Under the pieces are notes generated by a model. It ran no database searches, was not told the origin of the DNA, and was given only the letters and a program-made list of their open reading frames with translations. The position numbers and the translations under genes are program-made. A DNA stretch of 64,000 nucleotides from JACCZR01 sp963844805 (lineage in GTDB: Bacteria; Actinomycetota; Thermoleophilia; Solirubrobacterales; Thermoleophilaceae): positions 248,001 through 312,000 of the forward strand of contig CAWJPU010000012.1 of assembly GCA_963844805.1 (NCBI GenBank). The letters are read 5' to 3'. Of the stretch, positions 8,908-15,934 are shown one piece after another (the first letter of the stretch is position 1; each line of letters starts with the position of its first letter).

Positions 8908-11235
8908 CTAGACGGGCACGAACGCGAGCTCGCCGTCGCGGGCCTCGACGCTCACCGAGGAGCCCGCCGGGATCTCCCCCGCCAGCACCGCCCGGGCAAG
9001 AGGGTCGACGACGAGGCGCCCGACCGCGCGCTCCAGCTCGCGGGCGCCGAAGCGCTCGTCGAGGCCCTCTCGTGCCAGCAGTGCCAACGCCGCCTCGCTC
9101 AGCTCGAGAGTGACGTCGTGCTGCTCGCGCATCCTGGCTCGGACTCCGGCAACGACCTTCTCGACGATCAGCCTCAGCGCCGCCTCGTCGAGTGCCTCGA
9201 AGACCACTACGCGGTCGATGCGGCTCCGAAGCTCGGTAGTGAGCCTGTCGGAGACCGCCCGCTCGACGCGCTCACGCTCCTTGCCGGGCTCAGCCGCCAC
9301 GGGAGCACCGAATCCGACCTGACGCCCGCCGGCCTGAGCACCCAGATTCGAGGTCAAGATGATCACCGCGTCGCGGAACGAGGCCCGCCTCCCGCGGGTG
9401 TCGGTCAGGTAGCCCTCGTCGAAGATCTGCAGGCAGAGGTCGAGTACCTCTGGGTGCGCCTTCTCGATCTCGTCGAGGAGCACGACGCTGTAGGGCCGGG
9501 CTCGGAGGGGCCCCGTCAACTCCCCATCCTGCTCGCCGTAGCCCGCATAGCCGGGGGGCGGCCCGATCAGGCGGGAGACGGAGTGGGCCTCCTTGTACTC
9601 GGACAGGTCGAGCCGGACCAGCTGCCGCTCGTCGTCGAAGAGCAGCTCCGCGAGCGCTTTCGCCAGCTCGGTCTTGCCGGTGCCGGTCGGGCCCGCAAAA
9701 AGCAGCACGGCGACCGGCCGATGGGGATCCTGCAGCCCTCCGCGGGCGGTGCGAACCGCTTCGCAGACCGCGGAGACCGCCTCCGGTTGGCTGACGACAC
9801 GCGAAGCGAGCGCGGCCTCCATGTCCAGCAGGCGCTTGGCTTCGTCGCGGCTCAGGCGCTCGACCGGGATTCCGCGGCGCCTGGCGATCACCGCCGCCAC
9901 CTCGCTGCGCCCGATCGTCACCGGCGCCGGCGCGGCCTGGCTCGGGCTGAGCGTCCCAAGCCGCGCGGCAGCGAGCGCCTGGTCGACGACGTCGATCGCC
10001 TTGTCGGGTAGACGCCGCTCGGGCAGGTGGCGGACGGTGAGCTCTATCGCCGCCTCGATCGCCTCGTCTGACACCGCGATCCCGTGGTGTGCCTCGAGCC
10101 GGTCACCGATGCCGGCCAAGATCTCGAAAGCCTCGGCGGGGCTGGGCTCCTCCACGCGGATCACCTCGAAGCGGCGCTCGAGCGCCGGATCGCGCTCGAG
10201 GTGGCGGGAGTACTCGCCGCTCGTGGTTGCGCCGATGACGCGCAGCTCGCCCCGCGCGAGCGGGGGTTTGAGGATGTTGGCGGCATCGCTTGCTCCCTCA
10301 CCACCCGCGCCGAGCAGTGTGTGGATCTCGTCTATGAACAGGATCACGTCGTCGTGACCGCGGGCCTCCTCGATCACGTTCTGCATGCGCTCCTCGAACT
10401 CGCCCCGGTTTTTCGTGCCGGCAATCAAGGCGGCCATCTGAAGCTCCACGATGCGAACCGAGGCGAGCTCCGGCGGTGGGGCGTCGTCAGTGATGCGGAG
10501 CGCCAGTCCCTCGACGATGCCCGTCTTTCCGACGCCCGCCTCCCCCAAGAGCACCGCGCAGCGCTTACGTTGGCGCACGAGAGCCCGGGCGAGCTCTCGC
10601 TGCTCCTCACGCCGGCCGATCACCGGTTCGAGCCCGCCTTCGCGCGCGATCCGCGTGAGATCCCGTCCGAAGCGGTCGAGGAATGGTGTGGGGCGATCAC
10701 CGGCGTCGGCCGGGCCCGTCGTTGGCGCGACCGCACCCCGCTTGGCAACCTCGGCTGCCGGCTCGAGACCTGTGGCGAGCTCCGCCCACGTCGGGTCGGT
10801 GACCTCGAGCAGCGCCGTCAGCAGGTGAACGGGCCGCAGCCTGTCGTCCAGACACTCCTCCGCGAGAGACTCGGCGCGTGCAAACAGACGACGGGAACTC
10901 CCGCTGCGGTGAAGGTCGTCCTCGGCCCGTGGGCCCTGCGCCTGGCCTCTTAGCCGAGCCCGAAGCTGACGGCGAAACGGCTTCGGATCGAGACCAAGGC
11001 CGTCCACCGAAAGGCGAAGCATCTCCACGTCCGCCTCGAGCTCACGGCGCACACCGTCCTCCGCTTGCAGCTCCGCGACCCGCGCGGAGTCCATATCGCA
11101 GAGCTTGCAAAGCCCGAGGAACAGGTGGACGGGCTCGATCTCGGCCGCGTTGCCGATTTGGGCCTCGCGGGCGGCGAGCCTCCACGACAACAGGGTGCTG
11201 TCGGTGTACAGCACTGGGTTGGCGGCCCCTTGCAT
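8908..11235 (-). CDS. ClpA/ClpC-type AAA+ unfoldase
   Basis: A 775-aa Hsp100 protein. Order: a Clp N-domain (two alpha repeats, ending about residue 150), AAA domain D1 with Walker A GEAGVGKT (K about 237) and Walker B VILFIDEIHTLL, a short linker, then D2 with GPTGTGKT (K about 520), Walker B VVLLDEIEKAHPEV and the C-terminal D2-small domain. There is no coiled-coil M-domain between D1 and D2, so it is not a ClpB disaggregase and is ClpA-like in architecture. The D2 sequence RQVGFGAP (about 637-644) sits where ClpC carries its ClpP-binding VGF loop, implying that it feeds a ClpP protease. The ATG at 11233-11235 lies 3 nt after the stop of the 84-aa gene, with GGGGAG upstream. Its place behind an ECF sigma factor suggests a specialised second Clp, not the housekeeping ClpC. 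Confidence 0.85.
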   Translation of the reverse strand: MQGAANPVLYTDSTLLSWRLAAREAQIGNAAEIEPVHLFLGLCKLCDMDSARVAELQAEDGVRRELEADVEMLRLSVDGLGLDPKPFRRQLRARLRGQAQGPRAEDDLHRSGSSRRLFARAESLAEECLDDRLRPVHLLTALLEVTDPTWAELATGLEPAAEVAKRGAVAPTTGPADAGDRPTPFLDRFGRDLTRIAREGGLEPVIGRREEQRELARALVRQRKRCAVLLGEAGVGKTGIVEGLALRITDDAPPPELASVRIVELQMAALIAGTKNRGEFEERMQNVIEEARGHDDVILFIDEIHTLLGAGGEGASDAANILKPPLARGELRVIGATTSGEYSRHLERDPALERRFEVIRVEEPSPAEAFEILAGIGDRLEAHHGIAVSDEAIEAAIELTVRHLPERRLPDKAIDVVDQALAAARLGTLSPSQAAPAPVTIGRSEVAAVIARRRGIPVERLSRDEAKRLLDMEAALASRVVSQPEAVSAVCEAVRTARGGLQDPHRPVAVLLFAGPTGTGKTELAKALAELLFDDERQLVRLDLSEYKEAHSVSRLIGPPPGYAGYGEQDGELTGPLRARPYSVVLLDEIEKAHPEVLDLCLQIFDEGYLTDTRGRRASFRDAVIILTSNLGAQAGGRQVGFGAPVAAEPGKERERVERAVSDRLTTELRSRIDRVVVFEALDEAALRLIVEKVVAGVRARMREQHDVTLELSEAALALLAREGLDERFGARELERAVGRLVVDPLARAVLAGEIPAGSSVSVEARDGELAFVPV

Positions 11236-11238
11236 CGG

Positions 11239-11493
11239 CTACTCCCCGCGCAGGCGCCAGCTCACGGTCTCGATGGTGTCCAGGTTGCGCTCGTACCCGG
11301 CTCGCTCCAACGCCCCTTCGAGATCCTCGAGCAGCTCCGCGCGGAAGTCCGGGTCGCTTTCGGCACGGGCCAGGATATGGGGAAGCTCGGTCTGCTCGGT
11401 CGCGATGCGCTCCGCCTTGCGCACCCACTCCTCGGGCGCGGGTCGGAGAGCCGCCAGAAGGCCTGCAAGCCGTTTGTCGCTATAGCGGGTCAC
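11239..11493 (-). CDS. Unknown 84-aa acidic helical protein between ECF sigma factor and Clp ATPase
   Basis: I do not recognise a family. The GTG at 11493 overlaps the 3' end of the sigma gene by 14 nt and has AAGGAGATC upstream, so it is translationally coupled. The protein is mainly helical and charged, with no membrane segment or cysteine; it contains LRPAPEEWVRKAERIA and then ARAESDPDFRAELLEDLEGA followed by LERAGYERN. The second part resembles the SDPxFRxxLLxDPxxAL helix pattern of Nif11/nitrile-hydratase-like leader peptides, but no Cys/Ser/Thr-rich core follows, so this may be coincidental. Given its position it could be a regulator of the sigma factor or an adaptor for the Clp unfoldase. 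Both roles are inference. Confidence 0.6.
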   Translation of the reverse strand: MTRYSDKRLAGLLAALRPAPEEWVRKAERIATEQTELPHILARAESDPDFRAELLEDLEGALERAGYERNLDTIETVSWRLRGE

Positions 11494-12061
11494 TGTCGGA
11501 GATCTCCTTACGGGACGGTTCGCGCCCCTCGTTTGTTCGCTCCATCAAGAAGCGGAGGCGTCCGAGGCAGCGGTGGATGAGGCCGGAGACCTGACCCACC
11601 GTGAGCCCGAGGCCATCGGCGATCGTCGAATACTTCTCGTCGACGACGAACCGACGGGTCAAGACCTCGCTGCATGGCTCGGGCAGCGCGCCCAATAGCT
11701 GCCGGACCGCCAGCGCCTCGTCGAGCTCCGGAAACGTGGCCTCATCCGCAGCAGCCTCGACCAGCACCTCATGTCTCCTTACACGACGGGCATCGAGGTG
11801 ATCCCGCGCGACGTTGAGCGTGATCTGCCGAATCCAGCCGCGCATCGCGGCTTCGTCCCTGACCTGGTCGAGTCTCGAGAACACCCGCAGCCAGACCTTC
11901 TGGAAGACCTCCTCCGCCTCGGTATCGCGCAGTCCGAAGACTCGGCGAATCACCGCGTACACGTACGCCGAGTACCGGCGCACGAGCGCACTCCAAGCCA
12001 CCTCATCGCCGGCTTGGCACCGCCGTACGAGCACCGCTGTGTCAGTCGGGCCGGGCGCCAC
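11480..12061 (-). CDS. ECF-type (sigma-70 family) RNA polymerase sigma factor
   Basis: A 193-aa alternative sigma factor. Region 2 is visible (DEVAWSALVRRYSAYVYAVI, then DTEAEEVFQKVWLRVF and RGWIRQITLNVARDHL) and region 4 holds a helix-turn-helix (LPEPCSEVLTRRFVV, YSTIADGLGLTVGQVSGLIH). There is no region 1 or 3, as in ECF factors. The best start is the GTG at 12061, preceded by GGGGAGGAG at ideal spacing; longer upstream frames run into rplU. No typical anti-sigma gene (Zn-binding or one transmembrane segment) follows; the coupled 84-aa gene and the Clp unfoldase occupy that place. It is divergent from rplU, with 87 nt between the starts. Confidence 0.88.
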   Translation of the reverse strand: MAPGPTDTAVLVRRCQAGDEVAWSALVRRYSAYVYAVIRRVFGLRDTEAEEVFQKVWLRVFSRLDQVRDEAAMRGWIRQITLNVARDHLDARRVRRHEVLVEAAADEATFPELDEALAVRQLLGALPEPCSEVLTRRFVVDEKYSTIADGLGLTVGQVSGLIHRCLGRLRFLMERTNEGREPSRKEISDSDPL

Positions 12062-12110
12062 CGAAGACTCCTCCCCGGACGGTAACCCGCACGGGCCGCG
12101 AATGAAAGCT

Positions 12111-12139
12111 CTTACGCCGCGAGCCGGAGTGTCTAGCCT
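12111..12139 (+). promoter_or_regulatory. Candidate rplU promoter
   Basis: CTTACG (12111-12116), a 17-nt spacer and TAGCCT (12134-12139) precede the rplU ATG by only 9 nt, leaving no room for a ribosome binding site. The gap also has to serve the divergent ECF sigma gene. Confidence 0.5.
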
Positions 12140-12148
12140 TGCTCGCTC

Positions 12149-12559
12149 ATGTACGCGATCGTCAAGGTCGGAGGCAAGCAGTACCGCGTCGAGACCGGGG
12201 ACTCCCTGGTGGTCGACCGTCTGCCCGAGGACGAGGGGGCCAAGGTCGCCCTGCAGCCTCTCCTGCTCGCCGACGGGGACAACACCGTCTTCGAGGGCGC
12301 AGAGCTCGAGAAGGTCAAGGTCGAGGCCACGGTCACCGGCCACGAGCGCGGCGAGAAGGTCCGGGTGCTGAAGTTCAAGCCCAAGAGCAACTACCAGCGC
12401 CATCAGGGCCACCGCTCGGAGCTGACCCGCCTGGAGATCGGCGAGATCAAGAAGCTCTCGCGCAAGCCCGCCAAGAAGAAGCAGACGAAAAAGAGCGACC
12501 AGCCGAGGACAGCGACCTCGGCTGGTAGCACTGCAGAGGAGGACTCGGATGGCTCATAA
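12149..12559 (+). CDS. rplU: 50S ribosomal protein L21
   Basis: 136 aa. Starts MYAIVKVGGKQYRVETGDSL, the invariant L21 N-terminus, and has the C-terminal RNA-binding stretch VLKFKPKSNYQRHQGHR. L21 binds 23S rRNA in the large subunit. After about residue 103 there is a charged, low-complexity extension (KPAKKKQTKKSDQPR, then TATSAGSTAEEDSDGS) that bacterial L21 usually lacks. The last 11 nt overlap rpmA. First gene of the rplU-rpmA-(SnoaL)-obgE unit. Confidence 0.97.
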   Translation: MYAIVKVGGKQYRVETGDSLVVDRLPEDEGAKVALQPLLLADGDNTVFEGAELEKVKVEATVTGHERGEKVRVLKFKPKSNYQRHQGHRSELTRLEIGEIKKLSRKPAKKKQTKKSDQPRTATSAGSTAEEDSDGS

Positions 12560-12800
12560 GAAGGGACTCGGGTCCTCTCGCAACGGCCGCGACTCCAACG
12601 CCAAGCGCCTCGGAGTGAAGGTCTTCGCCGGCCAGGCCGTCACCGGCGGCGAGATCATCGTGCGCCAGCGCGGCACCCGCTTCAAGGCGGGGGACGGCGC
12701 CGGCCTCGGCCGCGACCACACCATCTTCGCCAAGCGCGCGGGAGTGGTCGAGTTCGCCGAGGGCCACCGCGGGCGAACTATCTCGGTCATAGACCAGTAG
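12549..12800 (+). CDS. rpmA: 50S ribosomal protein L27
   Basis: 83 aa. Starts MAHKKGLGSSRNGRDSNAKR, the L27 signature; the flexible N-terminus reaches the peptidyl transferase centre. No N-terminal cleavable extension (as in Firmicutes) is present. The ATG at 12549 is inside the end of rplU and has GCAGAGGAGG upstream, so the two are coupled. A stem-loop follows the stop by 13 nt. Confidence 0.97.
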   Translation: MAHKKGLGSSRNGRDSNAKRLGVKVFAGQAVTGGEIIVRQRGTRFKAGDGAGLGRDHTIFAKRAGVVEFAEGHRGRTISVIDQ

Positions 12801-12813
12801 TAGCCCCATGACT

Positions 12814-12833
12814 GTCCTGCGATGGCGCAGGAC
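12814..12833 (+). terminator. Stem-loop after rpmA with the next ATG in its loop
   Basis: GTCCTGCG-ATGG-CGCAGGAC is a perfect 8-bp stem with a 4-nt loop, 13 nt after the rpmA stop. There is no T-tract. The loop contains the ATG (12822) of the SnoaL-like gene, so it may attenuate transcription or translation between ribosomal genes and what follows. Confidence 0.45.
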
Positions 12834-13221
12834 AACGTGGCCACGGCCCGGCGGCTGTACGCGGGCTTCTCCGCTGCGTCGGCGCCGCCCGACGTAGGCC
12901 GAGATCGTCCACCCCGACGTGGTCATCGAGGAGGTCGCGGACTTCCGCCGACGGGAGCGTCTACCGGGGCTTCGAGGGCGTCCGGACCTGGATGCAGGGC
13001 TTCTTCGACGTCTTCGACGAGATCACGATCGAGCCGCAGGAGTACATCGAGGTGGGCGACACGCTGGTCGTGCCGACCAAGCAGCGCTTTCGCTCCAAGG
13101 CGGGCCTGGACGTCGAGTGGGAGGTCACCCAGATCCTGCGCTTTCGGACGGCAGGCTGATCTACGCCACCGGCTACCGCGACCACGCCAAGGCGCTCGAG
13201 GCCGCCGGCCTGGCCGGCTAG
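12822..13221 (+). pseudogene. SnoaL-like / NTF2-fold small protein, several frame breaks
   Basis: The pieces join into one protein of about 130 aa: MAQDNVATARRLYAGFSAAS (frame of 12822), then EIVHPDVVIEEVADF, then VYRGFEGVRTWMQGFFDVFD and IEPQEYIEVGDTLVVP, then RLIYATGYRDHAKALEAAGL ending at a TAG at 13219-13221. Helical start, a Y-x-G-x-x-G-V-R-x-W motif and a C-terminal cone of strands are typical of SnoaL-like/DUF4440-like proteins, which bind or isomerise small molecules; no specific function follows. At least three single-base breaks occur in 330 bp. The stop overlaps the obgE GTG. Confidence 0.65.
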
Positions 13222-14519
13222 TGGTGTTCGCCGACCGGGCGCGCATCTGGGTGCAGGGCGGCGCCGGGGGCGACGGCTCGGTCTCCTTTCGCCGTGAGGC
13301 GCACGTGCCCAAGGGCGGCCCCGACGGCGGCGACGGCGGGCGGGGCGGGGACGTGGTCCTCGTCTGCGACCCCTCGCGCCGCGACCTGGGCGCCTTCCGC
13401 CGCGGCGCTCACTTCCGCGCGAAGCGGGGCGGGCACGGCGAGGGCAACCAGCGCCACGGGGCCAACGCCGCGACGCTGGAGGTGGCGGTCCCGCCGGGCA
13501 CCGTGGCCGAGCACGCCGACAGCGAGGCGCGGTGGGACCTGACCGTGCCCGGCCAGCGCGCCGTGGTGGCCCGCGGAGGCCCGGGCGGGAAGGGCAACAA
13601 GCGCTTCGCCGGCTCGGTGCGCCAGGCGCCGCGGTTCGCCGAGCGCGGCCTGCCCGGCGACGAGGGCTGGCTGGAGCTGCGCCTGAAGCTGATGGCCGAC
13701 GCCGGCCTGGTGGGCCTGCCCAACGCCGGCAAGTCCTCGCTGCTCGCCCGCATGACCCGCGCGGCGCCGCGGGTGGCCGACTACCCGTTCACCACGCTCG
13801 AGCCCGTCCTGGGCACGATCGAGGCCGACGACCGCCAGCTCGTGCTGGCCGACATCCCCGGCCTGATCGAGGGGGCCAGCGCCGGCGCCGGGCTCGGCCA
13901 CGAGTTCCTCGCCCACGTGGAGCGCTGCCGGCTGCTGGTGCACGTCGTCGAGCTGGTGCCCGCCGACGGCAGCGACCCGTTCGCCAACCACGCGACGGTC
14001 GAGGCCGAGCTGCGCGAGCACGGCGGAGGGCTGGCCTCGCTGCCGCGGCTGCTCGCGCTGTCGAAGGCCGACCTGATGACCGACGAGGAGGCCGAGGCCG
14101 CTGCCGGGCGCTGGCGCTCGCGGGTGGGCGGCCAGGTCTTCCTGACCTCGGCGGCGACGGGCCGCGGCCTGCCCGAGCTGCGCGCGGCGCTGCTGCGGGA
14201 GGTGCCCGCGGCCCCGCCGCTCGAGGCGGCCGCCACCACGACGCCCGCCGCCGAGCACCGCGTGTACCGGCCCGGCTCGCAAGACGGCTTCAGCGTGGAG
14301 CGCACGGGCGAGCGCGCCTTCCGGGTGAGCGGGCGCGGCGTCGAGCGCCTGCTCGAGCGCCACGACCTCAACAACGAGGAGGCGCTGCGCTACCTGGAGG
14401 AGCGCCTGCGCGACATCGGGGTGATCAAGGCGCTGCAGGCCGCGGGCTTCGAGCCCGGCGACGACGTGGACATAGGCGGCACGGTCTTCGAGCTGGACCC
14501 GGGGGCGCCGCTGCGCTGA
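13221..14519 (+). CDS. obgE: GTPase ObgE/CgtA
   Basis: 432 aa. Obg is an essential ribosome-associated GTPase in 50S assembly and stress signalling. Order: Gly-rich Obg fold (WVQGGAGGDGSVSFRREAHV, PKGGPDGGDGGRGGDVVLV), G domain with G1 GLPNAGKSS (about residue 172), G3 LADIPGLIEGAS and G4 LSKADL, then the C-terminal OCT domain (VSGRGVERLLERHDLNNEEA, then DDVDIGGTVFEL). Two tandem GTG codons (13221, 13224) are possible starts; the first overlaps the stop of the SnoaL-like gene. The rplU-rpmA-obgE order is the standard one. Confidence 0.94.
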   Translation: MVFADRARIWVQGGAGGDGSVSFRREAHVPKGGPDGGDGGRGGDVVLVCDPSRRDLGAFRRGAHFRAKRGGHGEGNQRHGANAATLEVAVPPGTVAEHADSEARWDLTVPGQRAVVARGGPGGKGNKRFAGSVRQAPRFAERGLPGDEGWLELRLKLMADAGLVGLPNAGKSSLLARMTRAAPRVADYPFTTLEPVLGTIEADDRQLVLADIPGLIEGASAGAGLGHEFLAHVERCRLLVHVVELVPADGSDPFANHATVEAELREHGGGLASLPRLLALSKADLMTDEEAEAAAGRWRSRVGGQVFLTSAATGRGLPELRAALLREVPAAPPLEAAATTTPAAEHRVYRPGSQDGFSVERTGERAFRVSGRGVERLLERHDLNNEEALRYLEERLRDIGVIKALQAAGFEPGDDVDIGGTVFELDPGAPLR

Positions 14520-14555
14520 GGGCGGCGCCGAACGGCCGCGCCGAACGGCCGCGCA

Positions 14556-14664
14556 TCGCGCACACCCGCGCGCGGACCGGGCACACCCGCCGGCAGAACC
14601 GCGCACACCCGCCGGCGAACCGCGCACACCCGCGCGCGCGAAACCGCGCACACCCGCCGGCAAA
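14556..14664 (+). repeat. Degenerate tandem repeat, about five units of 20-24 bp
   Basis: Between obgE and proB the core GCACACCCGC recurs five times, mostly as CGCGCACACCCGCCGGC or CGCGCACACCCGCGCGCG followed by AAC or AAAC. The units are adjacent, so this is a tandem array without spacers. The 268-nt gap contains no plausible gene; the other contents are the terminator at 14668 and the proB promoter. Confidence 0.7.
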
Positions 14665-14667
14665 CTC

Positions 14668-14690
14668 CTCAGCCGAGCTGAGCGTTTTCT
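14668..14690 (+). terminator. Intrinsic terminator after obgE
   Basis: CTCAG-CCGAG-CTGAG forms a 5-bp stem-loop followed by CGTTTTCT. It lies about 150 nt after obgE and 98 nt before proB, so the rplU-rpmA-obgE unit probably ends here. An alternative pairing of CCGAG with the CTCGG at 14688-14692 is also possible. Confidence 0.5.
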
Positions 14691-14775
14691 CGGAGGGGTG
14701 CGCCGCGTCGTCCTCGCGCCGCGCGGGCCCGCCCCGCGCGCGGCCCGCCCCTCGCGGGCGCCCGCCCCTCGCGCG

Positions 14776-14781
14776 TAGGGT
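14776..14781 (+). promoter_or_regulatory. proB -10 box, leaderless layout
   Basis: TAGGGT is separated by 6 nt from the proB GTG at 14788. No ribosome binding site and no good -35 hexamer are seen. Confidence 0.5.
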
Positions 14782-14787
14782 CTCGCC

Positions 14788-15882
14788 GTGGCGAAGATCG
14801 TCGTCAAGCTGGGCTCGAGCATCGTCGCCGACGCGGCCGGCGCCGTCCGCGAGGACGTGCTGCGCCCACTGTGCGACGAGGTGGCCGCGCGCCACGGGGA
14901 CGGCGACTCCCTCGTGCTCGTGACCTCGGGCGCCATTGCCCGCGGGATGCGCGAGCTGGACCTCCCGCTGCGCCCCTCGTCGATGGACGAGCTGCAGGCG
15001 GCGTCGGCGGTGGGGCAGGGGCGCCTGTACCGCGCCTACGACGACCTGCTGCGCGCCCGCGGCGTCCCCAGCGCCCAGGTGCTGCTCACGTTCTTCGACC
15101 TCTCCGCCCGCACCCACTACCTCAACGCCCGCCACACCCTGGAGCGGCTTCTGGACTGGAACGTGGTGCCGGTGATCAACGAGAACGACACCACGACCAC
15201 CGACGAGATCTCCTTCGGCGACAACGACCTGCTGGCCGCCCAGCTTGCGATCCTGCTCGGCGCCGACCTGCTCGTTCTGCTCACCGACACCGCCGGCCTC
15301 TATACCGCGGACCCGCGCTCACACCCCGACGCGGCGCTGGTCCCAGAGGTCTCGGACTTCGCCGAGCTCGAGGGCATGCAGATCGGGATGCCGTCCTCGC
15401 CGCTCGGGTCGGGAGGCATGCGCTCGAAGGTGGTGGCCGCCGAGATGGCGACGGCGGCCGGCATCCCCGCCCAGGTGGGCTCGGGGGTGGAACCCGAGGC
15501 GGTGGCGACCGCGCTGCGCGGCGAGCACACCGGCACGCGCTTTCACCCGGCGTCGGGCCGGCGGGTGTCGAGCTTCAAGCTGTGGCTGCGCTGGGCCAAG
15601 CCCAGCCGCGGCGTGCTGACCGTCGACGGCGGCGCCGAGCGGGCGCTGCGCGAGCGCGGCAGCAGCCTGCTGCCGGTGGGGATCACGGGCGTCCAGGGCA
15701 ACTTCCAGGCCGGCGACGCCGTCGACGTCCGCGGCGACGGCGCGCCGGTCGGCAAGGGGATCGTCAACTACTCGGCGGCCGAGCTGCAGCAGGTGAAGGG
15801 CATGAAGACCGCCGATGTGCGCGAGCTGCTGCCCCGCGCGGTCGACGAGGCCGTGCACCGCGACTACTTCGTGCTGGAGTGA
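14788..15882 (+). CDS. proB: Glutamate 5-kinase
   Basis: 364 aa. Phosphorylates L-glutamate with ATP, the first step of proline synthesis. The amino-acid-kinase domain begins MAKIVVKLGSSIVADAAG and contains LVTSGAIARGM, the INENDTTTTDEISFGDNDLL substrate/Mg segment and GSGGMRSKVVAAEMA. A C-terminal PUA domain (SRGVLTVDGGAERALRERGS, then GIVNYSAAELQQVKG) is present as in E. coli ProB; it carries feedback control in that family. GTG start 6 nt after a TAGGGT box. proA follows 52 nt later behind its own box. Confidence 0.95.
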   Translation: MAKIVVKLGSSIVADAAGAVREDVLRPLCDEVAARHGDGDSLVLVTSGAIARGMRELDLPLRPSSMDELQAASAVGQGRLYRAYDDLLRARGVPSAQVLLTFFDLSARTHYLNARHTLERLLDWNVVPVINENDTTTTDEISFGDNDLLAAQLAILLGADLLVLLTDTAGLYTADPRSHPDAALVPEVSDFAELEGMQIGMPSSPLGSGGMRSKVVAAEMATAAGIPAQVGSGVEPEAVATALRGEHTGTRFHPASGRRVSSFKLWLRWAKPSRGVLTVDGGAERALRERGSSLLPVGITGVQGNFQAGDAVDVRGDGAPVGKGIVNYSAAELQQVKGMKTADVRELLPRAVDEAVHRDYFVLE

Positions 15883-15922
15883 GCGGCCCGCCGGCGCTGG
15901 GCCGGGGCGGGTAGCCGGCGGT

Positions 15923-15928
15923 TACCCT
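15923..15928 (+). promoter_or_regulatory. proA -10 box, leaderless layout
   Basis: TACCCT is separated by 6 nt from the proA GTG at 15935, with no ribosome binding site. It suggests that proA can be transcribed independently of proB. Confidence 0.5.
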
Positions 15929-15934
15929 GTTCAT

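Noticed and set aside
11480..12412. The longer 310-codon form of the ECF sigma factor
   Set aside because: The extra N-terminus would overlap the whole promoter and most of rplU; the GTG at 12061 has an ideal ribosome binding site.
14556..14664. The tandem array as a possible CRISPR
   Set aside because: Units are adjacent and degenerate with no unique spacers, and there are no cas genes.
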